Below are positions 34,751 to 45,682 of a stretch of DNA of 64,000 bases, one piece after another; within the stretch, counting starts at the first letter, position 1, and each line of letters opens with the position of its first letter. Made by a program: the position numbers and the translations under genes. The DNA comes from Bryoerythrophyllum caledonicum (Eukaryota > Streptophyta > Bryopsida > Pottiales > Pottiaceae). A model generated the notes under the pieces. It had not been told where the DNA came from. It did no database searches and was given only the letters and a program-made list of their open reading frames with translations. Where the stretch lies: the NCBI GenBank assembly GCA_963971425.1, contig OZ020525.1, forward strand, positions 5,501,560 to 5,565,559. The letters are read 5' to 3'.

Positions 34751-35794
34751 TTTACATGAACAGTATAAGCATGGTGAATATGTACCTAGTGCTGTTCCAT
34801 GTCCAGGACCATGTTGTAATCCTATTGCAGGTGAACTTTCTGCAAGCATTACCAAGAGTTGAGTCATTCAAATGCCATGATGTCCCCTGACATGTAGAAT
34901 TTGACAGCGCCAAATTGGAACGCCCCAGGCTCGAGTTCACAAGCAAATTTTGTCTACATTGATGTTCCATGGCTCAGATCTGATCTCCCTTGAACCCTTT
35001 ACCGCCCAGGGATGTTTCTGGGAAAACCAAGATTTCTGCTGATTTTTTTCTTTGCACCAGATTTGATGGAAATACAATGCTTAATATTGATATCGAACCT
35101 TACAAAATTGAACTTAACCCATGACCTGAACTTTGGGGAAATTTTGCACAACATCCAACGGTTGATGGAATAGATTATAGTGTTTAAAGTTACCATATAT
35201 TGGTAGTGAAAACTGTGGATTTTGGAGGGTGCACTACTTTAACCATCAATAGATTCTTGCAAGAATTTTTTAACTTTGAATTAGAGTGGTTCACATATGC
35301 ACTAGGTTGATAGCTTCGCATTGACATATCACATGCAAGAAAAATATTTATACACAATTATTGGTGATTTTTTTGCTTTTTTCTACTTGATTGTATACAA
35401 AAATGTTCCAACCTTATACGAATCAAAACGGTAGTTTTGTATGTGAAGAGAGAGATCAACAATCACAAAACAATGAAGAATGTCTTAAAGACAAAATTCA
35501 ATCAAAATTTAAGACCAAAATCAATGTGCATGTGTGTGAAATACAACATAGTATGTGGCATGGTATTCACTGTATTCACTGTATTTGAGTGTATTTGGTG
35601 TATTTTGTGTTGTGTTCCTAGCTTTTCCAAGAGTTCTATAAATCCAAATCATGATCTGATTGTTGGAGAGTGTTTGTGTATCGAGTGCGCAAATTTGAAC
35701 CTTGTTTCTCAAAGCCTAGTTTCTCATGGATTTCATGCAATTTGAGTTTTTACACCTTTGGAGTCCCATTTCAGGCTTCCTAGGCGCTAAAGGG
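34751..35794. other. Intergenic, no gene seen
   Basis: AT-rich. The phrase 'cactgtatt' / 'gtgtattt' repeats at 35570-35620. No conserved coding segment or RNA gene. Confidence 0.4.
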
Positions 35795-37264
35795 TTAATC
35801 CCTAATAGTCTGTGACGATTTCATACCAAAAACACTTCAAATTTTTTGATTCTAGTGCAATGAGTAAGGAGGAAACAAAACCTTATATTTTTCCTTTTGA
35901 CCGTAGGATCTCCATTGAGACTTACTATGGGCCGCTTCACACCATGCCTAAGTCGAGTGACCGCCCGTCAAAATGAGTGGCCAAACTATGGCAAGAGGCC
36001 AAACCTTTTTGCCAAAAAATACATTAAATAATATAGATTGAAGGTTTGGCCGGTCGTGGTGTGAAGCCTCAAAGGCTAAGTTCAAAGTCCAAACCCCATA
36101 TCATTACGCCAAAAAAAATCAGCCCATAAAAATTAGCGAATAAAAATCTGCCTATAAAATCAATCAATCAAAATCAGCCAAAAAAAATCAGCCAAAGAAT
36201 TCGGCCTCTTTCATCTAACGGTCCAGATCTTGTCAGTTTTTTATTATTTTATAAAAAATCGACGGACTCTCGATTGTAGTTTGGGTCCGCTATAATGGAC
36301 GACCCAAGTTTTGCTCGAAAGGCCATCGCTTTGGCGCCAAAACAACCCAAAAGTGTTGCCATGTAGGTCGAGGGCCTTTGGAGTTTGGGCACAAGTTGAA
36401 GGTCCAAAGTCCAGGCTTTGGCCATTGTAGCAATCTCATTGGTGGAAATCGACGGCCACTCGACATGGCCATCAAGTGTGAAGCGGCCTTAAGTAACATA
36501 CTCACAAAATTTCATACACTTTGACGGCACACATTGAAAGATTATAGTGTTTGAATGGAAGAAAATGGTTAATTTTCTTCCATGCATTCAGTGGATCAAC
36601 AGACTTTGACTTCACTTGATATAAATTTTTTGCACTACACAAGGTCAAAATCTTTTACCATAGTGTTAAGCATGATGTTAGTTCCCTATAAACCAATTTT
36701 AAGAGGTAGAGAAGGGGTGTAGCATATTCAAACCAATTGTGTGAGGATTGGAGGTTCAAAAACTGTCAATTCATGTTTTATTTTTTCGTAAACTCATTAT
36801 ATTTCAGAAGATAACCCAAATAGTTAATGAGAAGGTTCTCACCAAATATTGTTGTTGAAAAAATAAAAAGTGAAAAATATGAAGATCTCTAGGTTTTATG
36901 TAAAAAATATGAAGTTTTTTCCCCGCTTGCCCGAAATGTGTTAAAATGTTTTCTTACACGAAAGACAAGAATTTTTTTTTGACATCTTCAAAGAGCGTAA
37001 TATTCTCTACATGTATGGAAAATCTCAATGTCAATAGAGACTTCAAGCAAAATTTTGGAGTTGCCCGGAGTCCCCATTTCTAACTTTGAGTGGTACAAAC
37101 TTTCAAATTATGAATCCAAAAAAATAAAAATAAAAAATCCATGGACGTCTTATTATGGACAATCTAGTATAAGAGTTTAAAAAAAAAAAATTAAAAACAT
37201 TTTAGGCACCTGCCCAAAATCCAAAACGTACGCCCCATGTACACTTGGGCTATTAGAGGTTAAC
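35795..37264 (+). mobile_element. Copy 2 of the ~0.95-kb TIR element, opened by a Harbinger MITE
   Basis: The left end TTAATCCCTAATAGTC and the right end in reverse, TTAACCTCTAATAGCCC, are inverted repeats. Net length without the insertion at 35928-36488 is about 910 bp, close to the 950 bp of the copy at 55242-56191, whose interior it matches in reverse orientation (for example 'ccaatttttagaggtagaga', 'gtgtagcatattcaaa', 'gaagatctctaggttttatg'). Non-coding. Confidence 0.65.
35928..36488. mobile_element. PIF/Harbinger-derived MITE inside the preceding element
   Basis: Ends GGGCCGCTTCACACCATGCC and the inverse (...gtgtgaagcggcc). Flanks CTA and TTA are an imperfect 3-bp duplication. Interior agrees closely with 33768-34323, including the A-rich 'aaaaaatcagcc' middle. 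Confidence 0.75.
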
Positions 37265-37425
37265 GACGAAGCCTTGCACGCCGCCCTAAAAATTCTTACA
37301 ATTTAACAGACTCTGTACGACAAAATCTATACGGGGGATACACTTCACTATTCACTTTTATCTCACAAATCATTGAGGTTCGTTATTGCCTCAACCAATT
37401 GGAGATCAGAAAGATGGGTTAGATG

Positions 37426-37703
37426 GCCGAGGGCGAACTGACCTCCTTGTTGGTACTTACCCGAGGGAGCCACTAGGTGGTGGGGCCAAACCTGGCCCCC
37501 ATTTTGTTTTTGGTCAGGGCCCTATTTATAGCAAGGGAGGGTCTACCAGGGTGAACAATGGTCGTAGGCCCCAAATTTGTCAAAAAAATTCCAAAAAAGC
37601 CTCCGGATCCCCCAAAATAAGAGGGCCAGAAAAATGACAGCATGCAATTTAGACAGGATCCACCTTGGATAAGTACCAACGAGGGGGTCAGTTCGCCCTG
37701 GGC
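37426..37703. mobile_element. MULE-like MITE 'B', 278 bp, 9-bp target duplication
   Basis: Flanked by GGTTAGATG (37417-37425) and GGTTAGTTG (37704-37712). Terminal repeats begin GCCGAGGGCGAACTGACC (left) and GCCCAGGGCGAACTGACC (right, reversed), continuing to about 40 bp with few differences. The interior (gtggggccaaacctggcccccattttgtttttgg; caaaaaaattccaaaaaagcctcc) matches element A at 19352-19631, although the terminal repeats of A and B are largely different. Confidence 0.75.
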
Positions 37704-37973
37704 GGTTAGTTGGAGGAAAACATAGCGCACAACCGCTCTGACAAGTGCAAATCAATCCAACTGTTCAATGAGCCGTGGCTCCCTAAAAACTAGTCTGAGC
37801 ACATTCTAGTTCCTTGGTCGTTAAAGGGTTAAGGAAGCATCTCTTCCAACAATTTCTATTGTATCTGAGACATGCCTTGGCAACAGAGCATACTCAAAAT
37901 ACATAAATGGTATAATGTTAAAAATATGTGAGTGACTTAGAATTTGCATCTATAAAATTTTCCACAGAAGTGC
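37704..37973. other. Short intergenic stretch
   Basis: Contains 'gtcgttaaagggttaa' near 37810, which resembles the end of the 0.95-kb TIR family. Nothing else is recognised. Confidence 0.35.
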
Positions 37974-39226
37974 CGACGGTAATGGAAACCGCCATTATTA
38001 CGAAAATAGCCAATTTTTAAAATAAAAAATAATTGAGTTCTGGGCATTTAACCATGATGTTCCCATTTCCACAGAAACAGGACAGTTCAAATGAACCTGC
38101 GGAATGGTTATGCTATTTCAAAGGTACCTAGACAACAACTGCATCAGTGGAACCAGCCCTTATTTTTTCGATTTAGTGGGATAGCCACAATGGCTACAGA
38201 GGCCAAGGAGCTGCAGCACTTCTAACTTCCTCCTGAAACCATTAAAAACCAAATTTTCTTCATAAATATCCATTTTTGAGAATTCATCTCCATAACCATA
38301 GAATTGCACATCCTTTTTGGTGATAGGATGGAGTCCCGGCTGTTCATTAGTGGCAATATGGCGATATAGCAAAGGCCATCAATGAAGTTTTGGCGACATG
38401 AAATCATAATTTTTCCACTTTATTCGATAATAATCCTTTTCTGGGATATTTTTTTCCGCAAATTGGCTCCAGATCGACAGAGAATAAAATAAGGGCTGAG
38501 AAGAACTCTTGATGTCAGTGCGCTGATCAATAGTGGCTTAGTTCGGAACGGAACGTCTGTCAATGGACCAGAACCTGGGCTGAACACACTGTCCATGATG
38601 AACACTGGCATTACGGATGTCATTTACACTGAAGGCAACATCGGAAGCATCACAACCCTCGTGAGGTGAACCATGAACCTTAACCCCGAGCTCATAAATC
38701 CTGATTACAGAACCCTAAACCCTGAACCGTGTGCAGATTAGAGGGCAGTCCATACTGCAGGAAGAAGACTGCTGATGATGGTACAAGATGCTTGGTCTGG
38801 TAACACCAATCGAGAGATCACAGTGGACGTTCAATTGAGGGTTAAGTTGCAACTACAGACCTTTTTCTGTCCGGTTTAGTTGGAGCGCATTTTTTTGTGT
38901 GGACATTAGATAGGCTGACAAGGAGATGTGATGAATTTCAGGGTCTCTGAGCAACAAGAAGGTTATCATAGTAGCGGCGGCGACAAGTTCAATATCCATA
39001 CTGCTAATTATCATGGCTTTTGCTGGCGCATATCTGTACCGTACCCGAAGGTACAAACAGTATCTCCTCCTCCAAGTTCAGCAAAGTAGGTCAAAGCAAT
39101 ATTTACATTGATAATGTACTCGACTCGATCAGTTCAGTCAGTGGCTTTGGCGCGGACTAGAGGGAGAAGTGTTTGGGGATTAGAGAGCAATATTAGTGAG
39201 GGATTCCTAAGTTGATTATTAAGTCT
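37974..39226 (+). pseudogene. Inverted partial duplicate of the receptor kinase (exons 10-12 plus 3' flank)
   Basis: This stretch repeats, on the other strand, 16753-15915 of the receptor kinase: the exon encoding [11 protein letters not shown]...VIYTEGNIG, the small LQGSPYC exon region and the transmembrane exon (VIIVAAATSS...). It then jumps to sequence matching 12355-12262, which lies beyond the kinase stop. The roughly 3.5 kb between, with all kinase exons, is absent. Introns are kept, so it is a genomic duplicate and not a retrocopy. A 345-bp element interrupts the first exon. Without signal peptide, kinase or start codon it cannot be functional. Substitutions relative to the parent are few, which suggests moderate age. 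Confidence 0.8.
38154..38498. mobile_element. hAT-like MITE, 345 bp, in the duplicated kinase exon
   Basis: Perfect 13-bp terminal inverted repeats CAGCCCTTATTTT, flanked by AGTGGAAC (38146-38153) and AGAAGAAC (38499-38506), 6 of 8 identical. The intact parent exon at 16590 region shows the uninterrupted sequence, so the limits are well defined. An 8-bp duplication and a CAG start fit the hAT superfamily (inference). About 100 bp of related sequence lies at 45230-45410. Confidence 0.75.
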
Positions 39227-39237
39227 TATCAGCCAGA

Positions 39238-39260
39238 CACACACACACACACACACACAG
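39238..39260. repeat. (CA)n microsatellite
   Basis: An uninterrupted CA run of about eleven units next to the end of the duplicated segment. Confidence 0.95.
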
Positions 39261-39717
39261 TTTTTGCGGTGTAACTTATTGAATGTACTCCAGAGTGGCC
39301 AGATGTGAAGCAACATGTTTGCTTGATAACTGTAAACTTGTTGTGAGTTCAGTGACTTTGTGGCTCACGTCTCTATCCTCGCCCTTCTTTTTTTCCTCAC
39401 AATTTTACATAAATCACAATGGATCTAGGAATACGAGACTTGCTGCATTAAATTGGACGATGTACAGGAAGTGCATGCACTTGAGCAAGTTTGGCATACC
39501 TCACATTGGTTTGCAAACTTCAGGCTTGTCGCATTGAGGTCAAATACAGGGGCCGCAGTTCGGATGCTGACTTCGTGCCCTTTTACTTAAAGCAAGCTCT
39601 AATCTCCGTTTGTACAATAACAGGTCTTGATCGAAGATTATGCCCAGGACAGCCTTATAACTATCACGCGAGAACTGATCAGCTGAGAAGGTAACCAACT
39701 TCAACCGGAAGTTGGAC

Positions 39718-41507
39718 CTAGTTAGCATTGAAGTTCACAGCCTGAGCTCTCACATCCAAACTAGATCCTCCAAACCACAATGACACTTCGATTCTTCGGA
39801 GATCATCCATGTCCATGTCCCAGGATATATCCATCACTAGTTTCTCCTCCTTTTGCATCCGCTCATCTATGGTGTATCTAGGAGGCAGCTTGTCATCACA
39901 AGTGAAGAGATCAAAATCGACACTCTTGCGACCCTTGTCGAGTAGGGTGCATATAGTGGTCACAACCTCATCCATTACAACCACATCACCCTTCTTCACC
40001 AAGAACTTAAATCGATCTCAACACCATTGCGTTCCACTGGATCAATCCTTTCCTCAAAAGGCAGGTATATATCATAACCATATGTCCACTTGCATATCCT
40101 TGACACGATGGCATTGGGGTTGAGTGCTAGCGCAACCGCTCCCTGGCATATGGCGCTTCCTGGGTTGGGTGAACAATTATGACCTCTGCCATCGCCCCAA
40201 ATGCCTCTTTCATTCTCCAAAGCACATACAGCGACTCTGAGAACCCTCGGACCATCACCAACACCCGGACCTTGCCTCCTGCTTCCACTATCTACTATTG
40301 AATCAGCTCCACATTCTGTTGCACAACTGGGTCAAAGATGGACTGCATCTCTTCGGATTTATCTCCAGCTTGTCATACTCTCCAAGATGGCTGCTCTCCA
40401 CGTCGGACTTCTCCCACTCCGCCGCCAGCTTGTTGGGCAGATTCATGGTGGTGACGCCCCGGCCACCGTCAAAGAAGGACTTGGTGCACTCCCAATCCTT
40501 CATCGGCTGCCCGTATACATTGCGGTGGTTCGGAATGCACTCGGAATGGCAGGCCTGGCCCACTCTGCCCTCCAGAAACTCCATGAACCGAGAATCCACG
40601 TATGTCCCGCCTCACAACCCTCCCAAGCTCATGGTCACCTCCTTCACTCGCCTTATGGGCTCCACAACCTCCTGCACCAGGATGTCCGAAGTTCCGCCGC
40701 CGATGTCAGCAACCAGGACAACCTCACCCATGACCCTTTTGCAGTGGAACGAGGCCGCCTCGGCCTCCAACATGACGGTCACCGGATGATGGACACTCAT
40801 GCGCGTCCTCATGGTGGCCTTGGCGGAGTTGTCCCAAATAGCCGGAACCGTGATGCACCACTAGACCATTTCGCTGCTGAAATGTGCGCCATATTTGCTC
40901 TGCAGATGCTTCAAGATCAGCCCTCCCCGCTCCCGGAGGTGATCTGTGATGACCTGCACTAAAGTCAGGCCTCGTGGTGGCGTCGCTAATGATGCCTCAT
41001 TGGATCTGCTTGCAAGATGGAGCTTGAACCTCGAGAGGTACACTCCCACACTCGGTGCTTGTGAGATTGGACGAGCTACGCCATATTGAGAGGTGTCCTG
41101 GGAACTCATGAGCTTGAACCGCGAGATGACGTTGTCCACACCAGGCTTGCTACCAGCACTGGATGGTACCCAGGAGCCAGCGCTAGGTTTTGGAGGCTCT
41201 TACAAAGCAATTGAATGTCACGTTCTAGTCTGTACGGGCCGGATAGCCCCAAGACTGCAGCTTCCAGCTCCCCTGCCCCGACAGAAGACTCAGCAGTTGC
41301 CAAGGATTTGTAGTAGCATGCGGTCAGAGTCGTGCAGTATGGCTTCTCTCCGGCGCCGGCCTTGGAATAGTCGTAGAAGGCGTAGATATTGTCCGGGTCT
41401 GACACATGCGCAAATGCAAATCCAGAGTGTGTGGTCCCAAAGTCAAGCCCCACCACTACTCTGGGCTTTCCAGGCAGAGCTGCCTTGTCACTCTGGTCCT
41501 CTGCCAT
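39718..41507 (-). pseudogene. HSPA12-like (divergent HSP70) pseudogene
   Basis: The frame from 41507 starts MAEDQSDKAALPGKPRVVVG then LDFGTTHSGFAFAHV, the phosphate-1 motif of actin/HSP70 ATPases in its HSPA12 form. Further down are WCITVPAIWDNSAKATM, VLVADIGGGTSDILVQEV (phosphate-2) and a GG.YVDSRFMEFLEGRVG block, all HSPA12-like rather than canonical HSP70. The frame is broken: TAG just before WCITV near 40861, TGA in place of a Cys codon in GGL*GGTYVDSRF near 40612, two adjacent stops after NVELIQ near 40300, and at least one frame change near 41140 and one near 40150. The last part (39718-40002) is open again to a stop. No GT-AG introns explain these stops. The GC-rich composition is still gene-like, so the decay is probably not ancient. 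Confidence 0.75.
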
Positions 41508-42199
41508 CGCTGCTTCAAGTGAAAGATACTACTCGAGGAGAAGAAGCAAGGCTTCGCGGGGCCGGCCGGTGCTGGTGAGTCAACTCCAAAGCTTCCGTGG
41601 AGTATAAGGCGGCAGTCTAAGCTCGAAGCCGAGCAGTTATCTTGAAGATGTACCTATGCACACATGAGAGATTTAATTACACTTGTGATACATTCATGGC
41701 CATTGCCGTGGTAGCATATGGATTATAATGTAGGGCAGTATGCAATTAGGAAGCTCATTTGGTCCAGGGCAAAACATTCTCAGTGCATCACATCCGGGAA
41801 CTAGAACCCAATTACATCGGCCTCAAAGTGCAAATCGAATCAAACGAAGTGCAAATCAAATCAAGCTTTAAAGATCATGATAGTCGAGGTTCTCATGTCA
41901 CGATGAACATTCAACACACAAGAGGAAAAGGAAAAGACGATTCGCGGACAACAGTAGAGATAATTCAAAAACCACGCTTCGATCAACCAGATCAGCTGCG
42001 CACACCTCCCTTTGCCATTACGACGAAGATCACATCAGGTTGTGAACTTCACGAAATTGCGAACATGAGATTCATCACAAGCAAACCAAACTTACAGAAA
42101 GGAGTACGCAACGCTCATGCCAATCTCAAGGTCGATCTGGTCACGCCAGCCGAAATCAGCCTCTGCCAAATCTAACCTGGACCAATCGAGTTTTCAACC
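41508..42199. other. 5' flank of the HSPA12-like pseudogene and intergenic DNA
   Basis: A + frame at 41759-42175 is open for 138 codons but resembles no family and has no gene-like GC rise. No repeat recognised before 42200. Confidence 0.35.
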
Positions 42200-42530
42200 A
42201 GGTTTTTCAGCCAATATTTTCATCCAATACAACAATTTTCATCCAAAATAGTCACCCTAAATTCTAAATTGGGTTTTATCCGGCTATAATTTACTTCCAT
42301 GCACTGCGTTTTATTGCCCTTGCTCCTATCTACTGCCCCAATTTTCTCCGGTTTTACCAACTTTAACACTTATATAGGTAAAATTAACAAAGGAGGGAGC
42401 GGAGAATGTTATAACACTTAACATATAACACTTAGTAGTGTTAGTTTTTAGGGAGCAAAATTTTTCATAACATTTATTGAATTATAACAAATGTAGAGGT
42501 AACATATAAAGAGGTGGATTGTATTGTATT
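42200..42530. mobile_element. pogo-derived MITE fragment (right end only)
   Basis: Blocks such as 'ttttcatccaa', 'aaattgggttttatcc', 'gggagcggagaatgttataaca', 'aacatataacacttagtagtgt' and the end 'ggtaacatataaagaggtggattgta' parallel 21620-21914. The left terminus is missing. No coding capacity. Confidence 0.55.
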
Positions 42531-42692
42531 TCAGTGGTATTTGAAGTGCTCCCTCACTGACCCACCGGTTTCCGTCTAGAGCCCAAGCCTCATGGTGTTG
42601 TAATGGCATGTAGCAACTCTGCCAACGAGAGGACTTCAATGCATTTCTTCCAGCAAAGTCTATTTACCAATGCACTAACTTGCTTAGAACAT

Positions 42693-42756
42693 CCTAGGGC
42701 AAACTGACCCCCTCGTCCCCCCTCGTGGAATACAGGGGGACAGTTGCCTGTGGAAT
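42693..42756. repeat. Inverted-repeat pair resembling MULE-like element ends
   Basis: AGGGCAAACTGACCCCCTCG at the left resembles the terminal repeat of element B (AGGGCGAACTGACCCCCTCG), and 'agggggacagttgcct' at the right is roughly its inverse. Only about 30 bp separates them, so it may be a collapsed element in which the core has been deleted. Confidence 0.45.
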
Positions 42757-44345
42757 GAATCATCCTTGCCAGCTAGCCACGTGGTGAAATCCCAGATGAC
42801 CGGCACACAAACCCTCCCTCCCCTTGGCTTGTGCCCTGGTTCGGGCACTTCTCTCGCCCGTCATGACACATTTCTGTACGAAATACTCGTGATGGATATT
42901 GCCTCCTATGAGCTTGTCTATATAGGAGCACGTGTAGGGTTTGTTTCTGTACCTCCCCTAGTGTTCTCAAGTGCTATCCTTTATGCCCATCTGGCACCAA
43001 TATTGAATATTGAATATATTTTGATGGTTCCCATTCCGCAGATATTGATCCTTTGAGCTCATCTTTTGTGCTTAGGTATGTTGTCATTGAGAACTAGGGT
43101 TTGAGTTTTATATTTTCAAGTTTCATGAGTGATACATTAGTTTCTTCAATAAGTGGTTTATTCTAGTTTAGGATATGAGGCATATTTCAATCATTCCATT
43201 TAGTGTGACTTAGGGTTTCACAAGAGTAGTGGTTTTTGTCTTTATTTACCAATTTAGGTAGTCATAAGAGCTTTGTAATTGTTCTACAATGAATGATGTG
43301 ACATATTGTGAGTGAATTTTGTTATGAGGAAGTGATGGATTCCGAATTAGAGACCTATTTTTGGGAATTGTGACAAGGTATTATAGATATGTTTTAGTCG
43401 TTGACTGCGACATATTTAGTGCCCTGATATACGTCGTGACAGGTATTGGAATGTTGCTACAGGCTATTTTTGAGACGTTTTATGTGCCCCTTTTTTGGAT
43501 GTGAGGGGTATTGCCTAAATTTTTCCTTTGTTTAGTGACGGGTCATTGTCCACTAGGGTTACTCACTTTTGGGCAAAAACTAAGAATTCGATTAAAAATT
43601 CAAAAAAAAGTTTTTAACATTTTTGTTGATTGGTGATAGAAGTTAACTTGATCCTACATGTAGGCCTGATTTTTTTGTTATTTTATTCCTTCTACAAGGA
43701 ATTTTTTAGGAACGCTAAACTTGAGAGGAGGGACATTGTGACGCTAAAAATCCCTAATTTTGAGTTTACGATTATTTCAACAATGAACTAATTATTAAAA
43801 AATTATATATACCTGTTCAATCTTGTTCATTTCCTTTTCCAATTAACAAAAGTGTAAAAAAGATTATTTTCAATTTTTTATGGAATTTCTCATTTTTTTG
43901 TGAATTAGTGAACAAAACCTAATAATGATTACAAAATGGTGAATTGCCCTTGGACCCTAGGATCCATTAGTAATGTCAATCATTCCACCAAGTTCAATTA
44001 TGCCATTTTCCTAATTTATATATCCTTAAAATAAATAAGTAGTGTTTTTTTTACTTTTGTGACACTGTGACACCAAAAATGGGGTACCTTAGTGGACCGT
44101 GACCCTGACGTTTTAGGTGTTTATTAAGTTATTATACTGTTGCAACATATTAGGTGCTTTTTAGGGGGGACCTAACAAGTATTGCTTCAATTTTCCTATT
44201 AATAATGTAGTACTTGGTGTGTTTTAAAATCATGACAAGTATTGGTATTTTAGAATACTCTAGACTTTCATATTTCTTATTGTTGTGATTAGGTCTTGTA
44301 TAGATTAGAGAGGTAATTTGAAGATGTAAGATTCTTATTGTATTC
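42757..44345. other. Intergenic, AT-rich, no gene seen
   Basis: Apart from a modest open frame at 42766-43056 without family resemblance, the stretch is AT-rich and stop-laden. No structured repeat recognised. Confidence 0.4.
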
Positions 44346-44936
44346 TTGCTTATGTGTAGTTTTTTTCCACTCCATGGGATGGAGTTTTCCGGCTTACCAC
44401 TTGCCGTTCTTGATCGAGACTACAAGGAAGTCCCTCTTGCGGAGAAGCCATGGCATTGCGAGGTTAAGGATTGTGGCTTAATAGGTCTATGCAAGAATTG
44501 GCGAGATTTGAACAATCATCTCCGTCATCACCATCGCATGGAGCTCATGACGCAAACACTTGGAAGGTAGAACAACTTCGCAATATCAACTCCCGCCGTA
44601 TGAATACAAAAATTCTAACAAAGTCGTTCAGGAGACAATGGAAGGATTTTAGGAAAAAACTCCAAGCGTGGTCAAAGGCATTATGGGCACGGATAGAGAT
44701 GGGAGCCACCGTTGATCGTAATGCGTGAGAAAATCCTTTTATTGCCAAAGCAATGGAGAAGAAGTATGTCACTCACCTCGGGGCAAAGAAGAAAGGAGTT
44801 GGAGAATTGGATGCGGTATGCCTTGACCCACTACCCCGCCATCCTCATTTTGGAAAAGGATGTGATGTGAACCATGATGTGATATTCATGAATATGAAAC
44901 TTATTCCCATTGTTCATGTTAAACATTATTGGATAT
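44346..44936 (+). pseudogene. Unrecognised gene relic with a C2H2-like zinc finger
   Basis: A frame beginning at a Met at 44346 reads GLPLAVLDRDYKEVPLAEKP, then WHCEVKDCG...WRDLNNHLRHHH, a C-x4-C...H-x4-H arrangement like a single C2H2 finger, and stops at 44570. After shifts, 44471-44728 and 44753-44938 continue with charged, gene-like stretches (DFRKKLQAWSKALWARI; EKKYVTHLGAKKKGVGEL). The broken frames and an isolated finger near the start suggest a degraded gene, perhaps encoded by a transposon. An intron-containing gene cannot be excluded. Function not assigned. Confidence 0.3.
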
Positions 44937-45229
44937 AATGTCAATACCATTTCAGAAAGTTTGTGTGTCTTTCATTTTCAATGTGTAAATGATACATATA
45001 ATATCAATGTTAATGACTCCATAAAAATATAAAAACTATCAAGGCATTTAAATCCTTTATAACCTTGTCAGACCTAAATTTATAGAGAAATCATTGAGGT
45101 AAACAAATAAATAGTGGATTAACTATACAATATCTATTCTATTACAGTATTGGTCTTTCTTGTTTTCCAGCTGCCCACTATTCGTTCCCTCCAATCTTTC
45201 TTCCTAGCCACCAAATTACCATCTTTTGT

Positions 45230-45410
45230 AAATAAAATTTCAAAAGTTAATTACAGGATGTACAAATCTATGTTTATGGAGATGGATTCTCCAAAAAATA
45301 TATTTTTTTCGGTTTCGTATGGTTTCAGGAGAAACTTTGCGTCGCCACATCAAAAAATTTGTGTCGCCACTCTGGCTAAAACCGTGAAACAAAGAAAAAA
45401 ACCCTCCTAA
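45230..45410. repeat. Fragment related to the hAT-like MITE
   Basis: The phrases 'caggatgta-aaatctatg-ttatggagatg-attct-caaaaa' and 'tatggtttcaggag-aa' match 38230-38320 in reverse orientation. Ends are not recognisable. Confidence 0.45.
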
Positions 45411-45455
45411 GGACTGTCCATGCCTAGTTGGGGACAACGGGGGGGTCCACTAGTT

Positions 45456-45466
45456 TATTATAAAAG
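45456..45466 (+). promoter_or_regulatory. Candidate TATA box of the E(z) gene
   Basis: TTATTATAAAAG lies about 220 bp before the start codon. The next 190 bp are CT-rich and look like a plant leader. The placement suits a transcription start near 45490-45500. No direct evidence of use. Confidence 0.4.
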
Positions 45467-45682
45467 AAGAGATTCCAGGCCTCACATCCCTGCCATTGAC
45501 CAGAGTGAGGCTTTGTCCTGTCTTCTCCGCGGCACCGATTGCACCTCAATTGCACTCCCTCTCTAGACACCAAAGCCTAGATTCGCTGCCACTCTCCTCA
45601 GCTCTCGAGCTCCTCAACAAAATCCCCATCTTGCTGCTACATCGAAGAAGCAGCAGCTGCTGCTAGACTTACTGATCCTGGC

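Noticed and set aside
38690-38730. Telomere-like 'aaccctaaaccctgaacc' phrase
   Set aside because: Only a few imperfect units, and the same phrase sits in the receptor-kinase intron from which this segment was copied; not an interstitial telomere.
40201-40962. 253-codon plus-strand frame
   Set aside because: It is antisense to the HSPA12-like relic, which has recognisable motifs; no family resemblance on the plus strand.
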